The notes under the pieces were generated by a model, which worked only from the letters and a program-made list of their open reading frames with translations, had not been told where the DNA came from and made no database searches. Position numbers and translations under genes: made by a program. Shown one piece after another: positions 54,616 to 64,000 of a stretch of 64,000 nt of DNA; positions within the stretch are counted from its first letter, which is position 1; each line of letters begins with the position of its first letter. The stretch covers positions 310,001-374,000 of the forward strand of contig OZ037878.1 of assembly GCA_964035575.1 (NCBI GenBank). The letters run 5' to 3'. Source of the DNA: Rhynchopus sp. YZ270_cl-10 (lineage: Eukaryota > Euglenozoa > Diplonemea > Diplonemida > Diplonemidae).

Positions 54616-56905
54616 GGGTGCGATATTTGAAAGGAAAATACAAGGCGGAAAGTGGAGAATAAAAATAGAAGCAAAAACCTGACAAGACGTCACATTATGT
54701 CCACAAAACAACACAGGCAGAGTCACTGCTTTGGAATCCCCCCGTTTTTTCCCCCTCTTTGCTCACTGTGGCAGCCGAAGGATCTTTCGAGGAATTGGTA
54801 AAACACCAGGTTGTGCGCGCCCCTCGAGAGGAGGTGATTAAGGAGAAGGGGGTTGGGAGGGTAAATAGAGGGGGGAAAAAAAGATGGCGGGATTTGTGAG
54901 TTTCGTTTGATACCTATTTTGCTTTTTTTTGCAGGGGAAATACTCAGAAGCGCTATGCTCTGGAATCAATGAAAAGCCCTTTTTTTTGCCAAATGGGAAA
55001 ATTTGAGGGAGGGAGATGAGAATGGGTGGGGAGAGAGAGGTGGGAGCGGGGACACAATAACTGGGAATGATGTTACGGATGGACCCTCAGACGGGCACAT
55101 CCGTATCTGGAAAAAAGGGGAGGGGAAAGGATAATTGGTAACGTCCTTCTCTTACAACGATTTGAGAGAAGTCCCGGACAAAGAAACACGACGACGGGGG
55201 GGAAAAAAGGGGGGGGGGGGGGGGGGGAGGTACCCTAGGCGAGTCTTTGATATTGAGGGTGTACAAATTTGCCTTCTTTTTTGCAATGGTGTTCCCACCA
55301 TGCTGTTGAAGGAGGGGGTTTTGCAGTGCAGTGGAGGTACATCACTTTTTTCAGGTTTTTTTTCAGGGGGGTTTTTTTTTTTTATTCCTACGAAGCTTGC
55401 TTTAAAGGGGAAATAGTATTACCGGTACGGTCGCCAATCATCCCTCAAACAGGAGGATTGTGCAATCAACGAAAAAAACCTTTTTTCCTTTTACTTACCT
55501 ACCGATCCTACTATTTCCACCTGAAAAAAAGAGAAGTCGAGTTTTGAAAAACCCTGGGGAAAAAAATAACCTGAAAACTGCACCTCCACTACAACAAAAC
55601 TCTCTCCGAAGGATAGTTGCCAAATTTATTTGTACTGTATTTATAATTGATAAATCACCAGTAGAACGGGAGAAGAAAAAAAAAATGACACACATGCAAC
55701 CACCTTGTAGACGTACGACATCACCGCTTGCACTGCATGTACCCCCCTATCTTACCATATGTCTTTCACCTCGTTGCTACTGGGTTCGGTACTCAAAATA
55801 TCTCTCAAAGGGGTTGGGGGGGAGGGGACCCTCTAGCACCTTTCAGCTTTTAGGTGTTTGGATGTGACAGAGAATAGGAAGCTTTGTTAGAATCAAAAAC
55901 CCAGGGGATGAGATTCTATGTCAGAGTACAATTGTGACACAAACCGGAGGGGGTCATTTGAAATAAAAAAAATAATTTCGGCTTTCTATTCATATATAAA
56001 AAAGAGAGAAAGCGTGAGAGGAAAAGATTCTTTTTGAATTAAAAAAAAAATGCCCATGACTGGTACCGGCCCCACCAATTCCTTAAGGAATTAAATTCCG
56101 ATTTTTTTCATTTTTTTTGCGATTTTTTTGCTCAAAAATTGACGATACCCTGTTTTCGGGGCAAAACTCTCTAATTTTGGGCAGTTCCGTGTGAAAATAT
56201 GCAAAAATAGTCAAAAATTGGAAAATCGTTAAGGAAATCGTTAAGGAAATCCTTAACGACTTAACGTGGGGTACCAATCATGGGCAATTTTTCAATTTTC
56301 ACGTTTTAGCACCTCCTGGGCCCGAAAAATGGGTCAAAACCGACCGACAAACAGTTTTCCACACGATATGTGTCACATTTTCGGGTCAGATTCACTTAGA
56401 AATGCGTTTTTATCAAAAACTGAAAAAAGTGGGTTTGTATCACCCATTTGACCGCCCCTAGGGGGGGGGAGGGCTAATATTGATTGTTTTAAATCAGTTT
56501 TTTTTTCTTTTGAAAATTTGGTTGGTGTTAGTTGTAGTACACCTCGAGGATGCACTCCACTATACTATTTTTTTTTTTGTTTGTTCTGTTCGTGCTCTTT
56601 TTTTTTCCTTTTTGTGTGTTCACAAAACATTACACTCAAAGAGGGTTTCTGTGTGCAACACATTCAGGGGGTTGTAGGTCATTTGTGTTATTATTCACAT
56701 ACTCGTAAAACGAGAAGTGAAGCTGCGAGGTGCAAAAACGAGGTGCAACAAGGTCTAAAGTCGCCTCTGTCTGGACAGCAAGCAATAGAAAGAAAAATGT
56801 ATTTCAACATATGCGTTCAATAAAATTGATAAGCACAGGAAGAGGGATCAACAAAAAAGATGTTCCCAACTGTTGTGTCAATAAGAAGAAAAATGGAAAA
56901 TGGAA

Positions 56906-56944
56906 AAGATGATCCTCAGACTCTCGCTGAGAAGGTAGTCACCT
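56906..56944 (-). repeat. Module A hairpin with CTCAG/CTGAG stem
   Basis: CTCAG, loop ACTCTCG, CTGAG in plus orientation between GATGATC and AGTCACCT. The stem is fully changed from CTAAGC/GCTTAG but still pairs, and the loop keeps CTCTCG. Confidence 0.6.
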
Positions 56945-59371
56945 GACCAAAAGAGGGGGAGGGGGGGAAGAAAGAAATGAAGGAAGATGACAGAGCCCAT
57001 CTGCAACAGACGAAGAAAGAGAGAAAAAAAAAAACCAACTTTAGTCTGCAAGCTTGGTTTTTCAAACACACCGTATGAACGACCACAAAAACACTAAAGA
57101 AACAAAACACAGATTGTTGGAAGAAAAAAAAAAAAGTAATCACTGCCCTTTTTTTGGCAGTAGTTTCCCTTCGGTTCTGTTAGCCACCTCACAACGAGAA
57201 CGCTGCTCCCAGGGAAATAACCTCCAAAAAAAAACTGTGTTTTTTTTCCTCCCTGATAACCTGTTGGTGCAGTGTAGACTGCCGTAAGCGACAGTCTTTC
57301 ACCCTTTTTTTTTTCGATTTTTAAATAAAATTTTTTGCCATTGAAAACAAATCAAAATACTATAAAGGGGGAGAGAAAAAGGGGGGTGGTGACAAAAAAG
57401 AAAGTTTCTTGTGCTTAGTCACTCTCAGAGCCGCCTTGGGGGGGAAAAAAGAGGGGGAAAAAAAAAACACATTTGAAAGATGAAAATCGGCCCCAGAGGC
57501 GCAAAAATCATCTTATAAAAAAGAAAACAATTGACAAATTGTTGGAGTAGTGTAGTTTGCCTCGGTTGTGTTGCCAGTTATGCAATCTCCACTGTCCAAA
57601 AATTCTCCAAAAAAATTTTGTGAGATGCATCGAATCCCTTGGTCTCTCTCTGCTTAGCGACCTTGCTGGAGGAGAACATTCTTTTTTAAATGCAATCACC
57701 TACTCAATGAGTACGCACTCAAAAATGGGAGGGAAAGAGCACATACACGGCGACCAAGTATACCATGACGACATGATACATAACATGTTTAAATGGCGTG
57801 ATAAACAAACGACATGATATAACGTGTCGCTTGCATCTCATTTTAGCATGCTATCTACCATGTCATGTATCATGCCATGCCACCTCCTTGGAACAAAAAA
57901 AGAAATAGAATCGGACTTCAGGATATGACAAATGAATCAAAAGAAAAGAGAAGTTGAAAGTGCAGGGCACTACCAACCAATCGTGAAAAAAAGAGAAAAT
58001 TTTTTTCGTTTATCGCTGTGCAAATTTGTTGTGTTTTTCCGCTAGTATAAAATAAATACTGCATGAAGAAAAAAAAAACAATTTGCAGACCTTCCGTCGA
58101 TTCTATTTCCTCTTGCCAATTGTCTGGCTCTAAAAAAAAAAAGAGAAAAATAAAACTCAAAAGAAAAAAGACCCAACAGACAACAAGCTGAAGGTTCAAC
58201 ACATGCCCTCACGCCCTTCTCGTTGTTTTCTTAGGCCAAGAAGGTGTCTTTCCGGGTGATCAGAGACACCTCATCTCAACAAAAGAAAACATAACAAAAT
58301 GGTCGCAGGCACACACAGGTTCGATCTAAGCAAAAAATCGAAGACTTTGTTTTTGTTCTATGTGAAATATTTTGGGGAGAGAGAGGCTTCGTGCATACAC
58401 CCGAAGAATGTGCCTCCACTATTCCTTTTAGTCCATGCTGTGGGTTTGTGTCCGATAAAATGACAACGACAAAAGAAGAAAAAAAAAAAAGGCAAACAAA
58501 AAAAAATTGCATTTTTCCTTGTTTTTGATGTCTTATTTTTGCGTATGACGTTTCCACACAATGGAAGAAATTATTTCGAAAAAAAAAGTACATTATTGAA
58601 TGCACCAACAAATCTTTCGCAGAAATCACAAAGTAAAAAAAGTGAATGCGCATGCCGCAAACACTAAAAAAGTTGGAAAGATTGCGGGAGGGAGGGAGGG
58701 AGGGAGGGAGGGGAAAAAAAAAAAATGGGGGAAGGGAAGGGAGGGGGGGGGAAGGAGAGGGGAACGGAAAAAGGTATACTATCACACCACCCCGTTCCTC
58801 GTTCTTCCTAGTAGAGACTGTGGGTTTGACGCCAAGAAATTCCTGGCGACGCAAAAATGGAAAAACAAAAACAAAAAAAAATTGAAGTTGCAACAAAAAA
58901 AAACGCCACTGGGACGCAGACACACACTCCGTGACATTCCGTGGGGTTGTCGAACCCCCTCCGGAGTGGACTGGAAGTTATTTTTACAGAAAAACTGTAA
59001 GCAGGCACAAAAAAAATTGCACCTCACTAACCCATCCGACATTATTTTGAAAAAAAAAAAAATTGTATTAGTGTAGACACCCGAGGATGCGCTACACTAC
59101 TACCACTGGCCCAATATTTCTATATTTTTTGCCCCACCCCGCTTTGAGCACAGTCATGGGAGGATTTGAAACTATTTTTTTCATCTATTGCATGAAACAC
59201 CCAAGTAGCTATCAGCGTACTTACTTGGATGCAGGCACAACAAAGTGAAGTTGACAGTACAAAAACGCATGCATTTGGGGCAGGCACTGCCAATCCGTTA
59301 TAAAAAGCGGGAGGGGGGAAACAAAATCGGGGGTGCGTGACATCACTGCGAAACGAAGGAGATAAAAAAAA

Positions 59372-59461
59372 GAAGTTGAAAGTGCAAAACGCCTCACCAG
59401 TACATCGGCGGACGCAGGGCACTGGTTCTTTATGGGTTATCGAACCTCCAGAGAACACTTC
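59372..59461 (-). repeat. Module E, three-way junction with B-box-like arm
   Basis: Outer helix GAAGT/ACTTC; arm one AGTGC...CGCC / GGCG...GCACT; arm two GTTCT...GGGTT / AACC...AGAAC. The minus strand of arm two carries a GGTTCGATAACCC word close to the tRNA B box. Similar copies at 1746-1831, 27296-27380 and about 35034-35090. Confidence 0.6.
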
Positions 59462-59605
59462 ATTGAAAAAGAAAGCTTGGTTGGCTCTCGTTGTCGTGCG
59501 GGAAAAACTAAAACTGATACGACGTGACGTTTCTCCAGATGTCCTGGCATAAAATCGAAAGAGAGAACAAGGGGAAAAAACGCACGCATTTCATTTCTTT
59601 TTTGT

Positions 59606-59660
59606 TGTGTCGACAATCACTTCGCTCCAAAAACGGAACAAAGTTCTGTACTCAAAGTTG
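59606..59660. repeat. 55-bp block, copy 2
   Basis: GTGTCGACAATCACTTCGCT, then a stretch to TTCTGTACTC; nearly identical to 9943-9998. Here it runs into module J. Confidence 0.6.
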
Positions 59661-59971
59661 GCCGAAGCCTATGTACTGCAGAAGGTATAGACGTCAGCCG
59701 TCCTGAACCCTAAAGAGCAACTTTTATTTCTTCACAGAATTTCACTATTTTCCCCCTTCACTATTTTTTTTTTTCTAATCAAAATAGCAAACATCTTTTG
59801 CTGTCCATTTTAACTATCATTTTTTGCTCCACACGAAACGTAGAGGGGGAAAGAAAGCTTTTGAAAAGGGGGGACATCTAAACAATGGTGTGTACCCCCT
59901 TCCAAAAGTGAAAGCCATATTGTATTTGGATATTTTGAAAAAAAGGGCTGACTTTTGTTGAAATAATTTCA

Positions 59972-61858
59972 TCACATCGGCGCGTTGTTGTTGGTCGGCG
60001 CGTTCACTTCAGCGGGAACCGCAGCAGCCCCTGCAGCGGGCTTCATAAAGAAGACAAGGAGACCGATTGCGAGGAGAAGGGAAACACCTCCGATCACGGC
60101 CATGAGGGCGATGAAGCTGTCCGAGTTGACAAAGCTTTCGTCACTTGTGACCGGGTAGGGGGCGCCCGTTGCGGGGGCCGAGGTCGGGGGTGCGTTTGTC
60201 GCTGGAGCGTTCGTGGGCGCCAATGTATCCGGGACCTCGGTCGGGACCACAGGGCAGGTCGGGACCTCAGGCGCTCTGCACCCCCCAAGCGTGGTTCCGT
60301 CGTCGTTGAGCTCCCTCGACAGCGCCAGGTACACCGTCTCCATCTGATGCGTGAGGTATTGGCACGCCACGTAGGCTCCAAGGATCTCCTGCTCTGCGGC
60401 AGTCTGCGTCTGCACGTAGGTCGGGATCTGCTCCTTGAGCGCCGCAATCTGCGCCAGCGTGGCAGCATCACCCGCTGCAGTAGCGGCAGCAATGACACGG
60501 TTCAGCGTTGCGTTCAACAGTGCTCCGGTAGCGAGACGGTTGGTGTATGCCTGGTTGAACGCAAGCGGCTTCTCACACACATTCGCGATCACTGCAAGAG
60601 GAGGCCACGAAGTTGCGTCCACACCGTAGGTGCATTGGTTGCCCAGCTCACCACCCTGCAGGTTGCCGAATTTGTCAAGCGGGTGTGCGTAGTCGGTGAT
60701 CTGCGGGTGCACCACAGAGGAGTCCACCACAGAGCTGAAGGAGACGTTCGAGAGAACCCTCTCCGTCCAGCATGCGTTGCCGAACCCTGCGAAGGTGATG
60801 GCCTCGACTGTCAGCCCCTGCTTCTTCAGGAACATCGAGGAGGAGGAGGCGCGCGACCCTCCAATGCTGTATCCGGTCAGAATCGGGTAGTGTCCAGCCT
60901 TAAGCGACTCTGCCACAAACTGTGCACTCATTGCCCACACCACTGGCGCGAATGTTGTGTAGCTGTACACCGCAAGGTCTGGGAGCGAAGCGTACACAAA
61001 CTGCGCCGCGATGAACCCCTCGCTCGTCAGAACGTCGTCCTCGTTAGGTGTGACACTGCGGATGTACTGCTGTGTGGCAGTCCAGTTGAGGCCGGCCTCG
61101 TTCTCCCAGGCATCCTTGACACGGTCGTCGCCGAGCTCTGAGATGTAGTGTCCACTCATCATGGCACCCTCTGCGTAGTCGATAGGGTCGTTTGCACCAC
61201 GGAAGACGAGAATGCTGGCGGTGCGTCCGTCCTGGGTTTGGGTCAGGGATGTCCACGTTGCGGCGAAGATATAGGGATGGACGGCCTTGAAGGTACCTGA
61301 GACGTTCAACGCTGCCGATTCGTTGAAGTATGCGTTGCTTTCGTTGGTCGTCCTTTGGAAGGCGTGCTCTGCGGATTCGGCGACGATCTCGTCGGAGACG
61401 GCTTTGACGGTTTGGTATGCGAGCGTCTTGTCGTCGACGTAGGTGCCGCCTGCTCCGGAGGGGCCGCTGTAGACGCCGTATCCTTGGGCAACAAGCTGGC
61501 CAAGAATGAATGCGGTCGTTGCAGAGACGGAGCTTGCGATGTCGCCGTCGGCGGGGTACTCCGGAAGCCATGTGGCAAGGTTGAGCTTCATCATCAGCAT
61601 GGTGCGTGCCTTGGATCCCTCCGTCGCGTTGAAGTCGCTCAGAGACGCCATGATGTCCGCATCACGGCTCAGGGTTGCGTGCACAGAGCTTGCTGCAAGG
61701 ACGTGCTGTGTGACACTGCCGTCAGGGTTGACTGCCCAGGTGCTTGTAATCCCAAATCCTTCAATGTGTCCATCATGAGAAACAGTACTGTCAGCCCTAT
61801 GCACGTCAACACTACCCACAACACCCACCAAAGCGAAGGCTGCAATCCAGGATTGCAT
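59972..61858 (-). CDS. Class 3 lipase, type I membrane protein
   Basis: A 628-aa secretory or vacuolar hydrolase of the class 3 lipase (Rhizomucor lipase-like) fold, expected to cleave acyl esters. Signal peptide 1-16 or so (MQSWIAAFALVGVVGSVDV), lipase domain about 195-470 with FRGANDPIDYAEGA (oxyanion region, 219-232) and nucleophile S331 in GYSIGGS (329-335); D389 or D395 in ITDYAHPLD is the likely acid. A Pro/Thr/Ala stalk (TLAPTNAP, ATNAPPTSAP) leads to a membrane helix near 578-600 and a short tail. Several N-glycosylation sequons lie before the lipase domain. Single exon; the ATG follows a T/C-rich leader. The enzyme would be displayed outside the cell or inside a digestive compartment. 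Confidence 0.85.
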   Translation of the reverse strand: MQSWIAAFALVGVVGSVDVHRADSTVSHDGHIEGFGITSTWAVNPDGSVTQHVLAASSVHATLSRDADIMASLSDFNATEGSKARTMLMMKLNLATWLPEYPADGDIASSVSATTAFILGQLVAQGYGVYSGPSGAGGTYVDDKTLAYQTVKAVSDEIVAESAEHAFQRTTNESNAYFNESAALNVSGTFKAVHPYIFAATWTSLTQTQDGRTASILVFRGANDPIDYAEGAMMSGHYISELGDDRVKDAWENEAGLNWTATQQYIRSVTPNEDDVLTSEGFIAAQFVYASLPDLAVYSYTTFAPVVWAMSAQFVAESLKAGHYPILTGYSIGGSRASSSSMFLKKQGLTVEAITFAGFGNACWTERVLSNVSFSSVVDSSVVHPQITDYAHPLDKFGNLQGGELGNQCTYGVDATSWPPLAVIANVCEKPLAFNQAYTNRLATGALLNATLNRVIAAATAAGDAATLAQIAALKEQIPTYVQTQTAAEQEILGAYVACQYLTHQMETVYLALSRELNDDGTTLGGCRAPEVPTCPVVPTEVPDTLAPTNAPATNAPPTSAPATGAPYPVTSDESFVNSDSFIALMAVIGGVSLLLAIGLLVFFMKPAAGAAAVPAEVNAPTNNNAPM

Positions 61859-62562
61859 AGTTGACAAAAAAAGAGAAAAGAAGAGGGAAAAAAGAGATAA
61901 AAAATGGGTTCTGTGTGAGGGATGAAGTTTGTGTTGGCGAAGAGGGGGAATGCAATTCCCTCTAGTGGCAGTGTACCTTTGGTGCAGGTGGACCCCAACC
62001 ATGCAGTTCTACATCCATTTCGTATCTGATAAGGTAAAGGTTTGAGTAAAATAATGGGGTTGTCATTTTTTTTGTGTTCCAAAAAAAAAAAAAAAAAAGA
62101 GAGAGAAAAGAAGTTGGAGTGAGATGAACCTAAGCCGCCTTGGGCTGTGAAAAAGCGCGCGTGAATCCTCAGTGTGCAGATTCATAGGATATCAAATTTG
62201 GTCACAAAAAAACATGAGATGAACCTAAGCCTCTCGTGCTTAGTCACCAAAAGAGGGAGGCTAGTACGGGTGGGTGTGGGGAATTGTTTACAGAAAGGTG
62301 GTATATATCAGGTCTCTCAAAATCCCCTGAAAGTGTCAGAGAATTAAATGGGGGTAAGATGAGAACCACATTGCGCCGACAATCAAGCCAGAATATTTTG
62401 ACAACCTCCATAAAAGAGCAGTGTTTTCCCCTCAAAAAAGAAAAACAACAAACAACACATTTTTTAAAAAATCCAAGCCAAAACAACGTTTCTCAGAAAA
62501 ACAAGAAAAAAAAGCCTTCCACTATACAAATCAGTTTTGATTGTCTCATTTTTAGACCACTT
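61859..62562. other. Intergenic DNA with modules
   Basis: No gene is seen. Partial module C at 61958-62030, a partial module A at 62120-62148 and a consensus A at 62215-62249. Confidence 0.6.
62215..62249 (-). repeat. Module A hairpin (consensus)
   Basis: GATGAACCTAAGC, CTCTCGT, GCTTAGTCACC in plus orientation. On the minus strand the helix GGTGA/TTCATC holds one G-U, the inner stem is CTAAGC/GCTTAG and the loop ACGAGAG. Confidence 0.65.
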
Positions 62563-64000
62563 TCACACAGGACCGATCCATTCATCTGGTTCTTCGTAGG
62601 TAGCGTCCACTAAAGATCTTGCGACAGGCACCTTGGAAGCACGCTTCATGATATGTCTCTCCCCTGCACCCCCTCCAAAGAGGACCTTGCGGGTAGCGTC
62701 CTCTCCTTGCCCTCTCCATATTATCCCTCTGGCGGCAGCGTTTTTCGGCCCCTTTTCCTCCTTCCATTTGATGGAATAGTCGTAGCCTCTTGGGGGCGAT
62801 TCGCATTGTGGTTGCGCTGGTATGCGTAGAGGAAAATAGCCTAAGCCTTCTTCACCGTGACCGTAGTAGTAGCCTTCGCGGTGTCCGTTGAAGGTGGGGC
62901 TGGGGACAAAGCCTGCGTCGACGTAGGGTTGGCGTTTTGGTGATTCTGCTCGGGGTGGTGGTGGTGGTGCGGGTCGTGTAGGCGAGGCGTGTCTCCGTGG
63001 GGCAGTGGGGGAAGTGCACCGAGCTAGCACCCTCCGTTGGACATCCGCAGTGATCGTGTAGTATTCGCTCCCTTTGACGGTCGCGTTGAACGGCTTCTTC
63101 ACCGCTTCTTTGTCCTTTGGGGTGTTCACCCGTTGCCGTTGCATTCCCTTCGGGGTCTGTGTTGCGCACGTTGCCAGTGTAGGTGGGGTGCGAGGAGGGG
63201 AAGGTGTTGTAAGTGTTGTAGGTGTAGCTGGTGTAGCTGGTGGTGGGGCAGGTGAAGAAATGGTGTGTCCCATGCCTTTGGAGGGCGTTGTGTGTGGTTC
63301 GGTGGTCGAGCCGCGGGAGGTGTTCTTCGGTGATTCTAGTGAAGGTGGCGGGAGGCTCGCCTTGCCTGGAAGGTGGTCATATGTTTTGACATTGACCTGG
63401 TCGCTCGGGGGCACCGGTAAGGTGCGGGTACTGGCCAGTTTGCGTTCGAGGAAGGACCCAGGGGGGTCTGCAACGTGGTACTGTGGATGTACGGGTTGTG
63501 GGTATGTTGCCTGCACGGTAATGTGGTCTTCTGTTGCCTCGGGGTGTTGGATGGTGGTGGTAGGGGTGGTGGTGGGGAAGGGCTGTGTTTGCGTTTGTGG
63601 GCGGTGCGGCAAGGTGGCAGTGGACTGGAGGGGGGCTGGTTGGAGTGGTGTGTCGAGGCCCGGGTGGTGGGTTTGTGGTGGTGGTGGTGGTGGTTGCTGA
63701 AGCTGGTCTTGCTGTTGTTGTTCCTGTTGAAGTTGTTGCTGCTTCAGCTGTTGTTCCTGCTGCAGGATCTGCATCTGCTGCTGCCTCAACTTCTCTTCGT
63801 GCTGTTGTTGTTGCAGTTGCATTTGCCGTTCCTGCTCCTGACGCTGCTGTTGAAGCTGCTGCTGCTGTTGCTGTTGGAGCTGCTGCTGCTGTTGCTGTTG
63901 GAGCTGCTGCTGCTGTTGTTGAAGCTGTTGTTGCTGTTGTTGTTGAAGCTGCTGCTGTTGGAGCTGCTGTTGTTGCTGTTGCTGCTGCTGCTTTAACTGC
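62563..64000 (-). CDS. Q-rich low-complexity protein, N-terminus beyond the window
   Basis: At least 478 codons, open to the right edge, so the start is missing. The N-terminal visible part (first 95 residues or so) is almost all Gln with Leu at regular spacing (LQQQQQQQ), a likely coiled coil or prion-like stretch. Then a Pro/Thr-rich middle with many SP and TP sites, and a C-terminal part with short conserved-looking words (KGSEYYTITADVQRRVL, YSIKWKEEKGPKNAAARGII, KVLFGGGAGERHIMKRAS). No domain is recognised. A cytoskeletal or RNA-granule role would be a guess. Confidence 0.7.
   Translation of the reverse strand, partial: QLKQQQQQQQQQLQQQQLQQQQQQQLQQQQQQLQQQQQQQLQQQQQQQLQQQRQEQERQMQLQQQQHEEKLRQQQMQILQQEQQLKQQQLQQEQQQQDQLQQPPPPPPQTHHPGLDTPLQPAPLQSTATLPHRPQTQTQPFPTTTPTTTIQHPEATEDHITVQATYPQPVHPQYHVADPPGSFLERKLASTRTLPVPPSDQVNVKTYDHLPGKASLPPPSLESPKNTSRGSTTEPHTTPSKGMGHTISSPAPPPATPATPTTLTTPSPPRTPPTLATCATQTPKGMQRQRVNTPKDKEAVKKPFNATVKGSEYYTITADVQRRVLARCTSPTAPRRHASPTRPAPPPPPRAESPKRQPYVDAGFVPSPTFNGHREGYYYGHGEEGLGYFPLRIPAQPQCESPPRGYDYSIKWKEEKGPKNAAARGIIWRGQGEDATRKVLFGGGAGERHIMKRASKVPVARSLVDATYEEPDEWIGPV

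Larger units (their letters stand above)
54616..59971. other. Long intergenic stretch with modules, no gene
   Basis: No believable gene in 5.3 kb. G runs at 55196-55227, a TTCCTTAAGGAA palindrome at about 56088, and TTTCGGGGC/GACCGCCCC debris near 56450. Modules: G at 56515-56566, A at 56906-56944 with a variant stem, H at 57259-57302, partial A at 57408-57432, a B-like hairpin at 57478-57514, F at 57537-57597, I at 58890-58975, G at 59064-59102, a partial I at about 59240-59300, E at 59372-59461, the 55-bp block at 59606-59660 and J at 59656-59725. A cluster of CATGATACA / CATGTCATG words lies at 57765-57880. Confidence 0.65.

Noticed and set aside
58276-58923. 215-aa minus-strand frame
   Set aside because: Low-complexity Phe/Ser/Pro from homopolymers and crossing repeat modules.
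1746-59461. tRNA genes suggested by the B-box-like word
   Set aside because: No acceptor stem of seven pairs, no anticodon arm and no A box at the right distance on the same strand.
59606-59660. Spliced-leader RNA gene suggested by TTCTGTACT
   Set aside because: Only nine bases resemble euglenozoan leader ends; no donor GT follows in the expected place and no snRNA-like body.

Overview
The window looks like nuclear DNA of a free-living protist, most probably a euglenozoan and perhaps a diplonemid. All twelve host protein genes I can support lie on the minus strand, which suggests long co-directional transcription units. Introns are few and short, with GTATGY-type donors. The space between genes is large and full of homopolymer runs, tandem arrays and mobile DNA. 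The lineage is an inference from gene layout; no rRNA or spliced-leader RNA gene is visible.

Host genes in coordinate order, all minus: a divergent protein kinase (7538-8809); a GT15 mannosyltransferase-like Golgi enzyme (20499-22265); an unknown 326-aa protein (23036-24016); a type I membrane protein with a Tudor-like tail (35571-36883); a ubiquitin-like plus SPRY-like protein (38331-39077); a small type II coiled-coil membrane protein (40251-40966); a RAD51B-like recombinase (41207-42079); a saposin-like ER membrane protein ending in a dilysine signal (43067-44183); a six-exon MEKK/STE11-type kinase (51395-53698); a short leucine-rich-repeat protein (54078-54560); a class 3 lipase anchored in the membrane (59972-61858); and the C-terminal part of a Q-rich protein running off the right edge (62563-64000). 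I rebuilt exons by hand: four genes have a short last exon and join in frame.

Mobile DNA fills three blocks. Block 11695-19694 is an 8-kb nest bounded by one inverted repeat; it holds foldbacks, a 2.9-kb TA-flanked element and a decayed tyrosine-recombinase gene. Block 25715-33650 holds two larger elements that share a core but have different ends, two more recombinase remnants and two long arrays. Block 45407-50125 has a hAT transposon, apparently whole and carrying one intron, between two TA-flanked foldbacks. Five tandem arrays are built on GTAC or GTATAC.

The most unusual signal is a set of short structured modules (about 30-120 bp) scattered through intergenic DNA and inside at least three introns. 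They are almost all in one orientation. Modules A, B and C share the loop CACGAGAGG on the gene-sense strand while their stems differ and covary; module E/I folds into a three-way junction with a tRNA B-box-like arm whose stems also change in compensated ways. The closing helix of module A pairs fully (with a G-U) only as minus-strand RNA. This is the best candidate here for an undescribed system: a superfamily of small structured RNAs or RNA-borne repeats within the transcription units.
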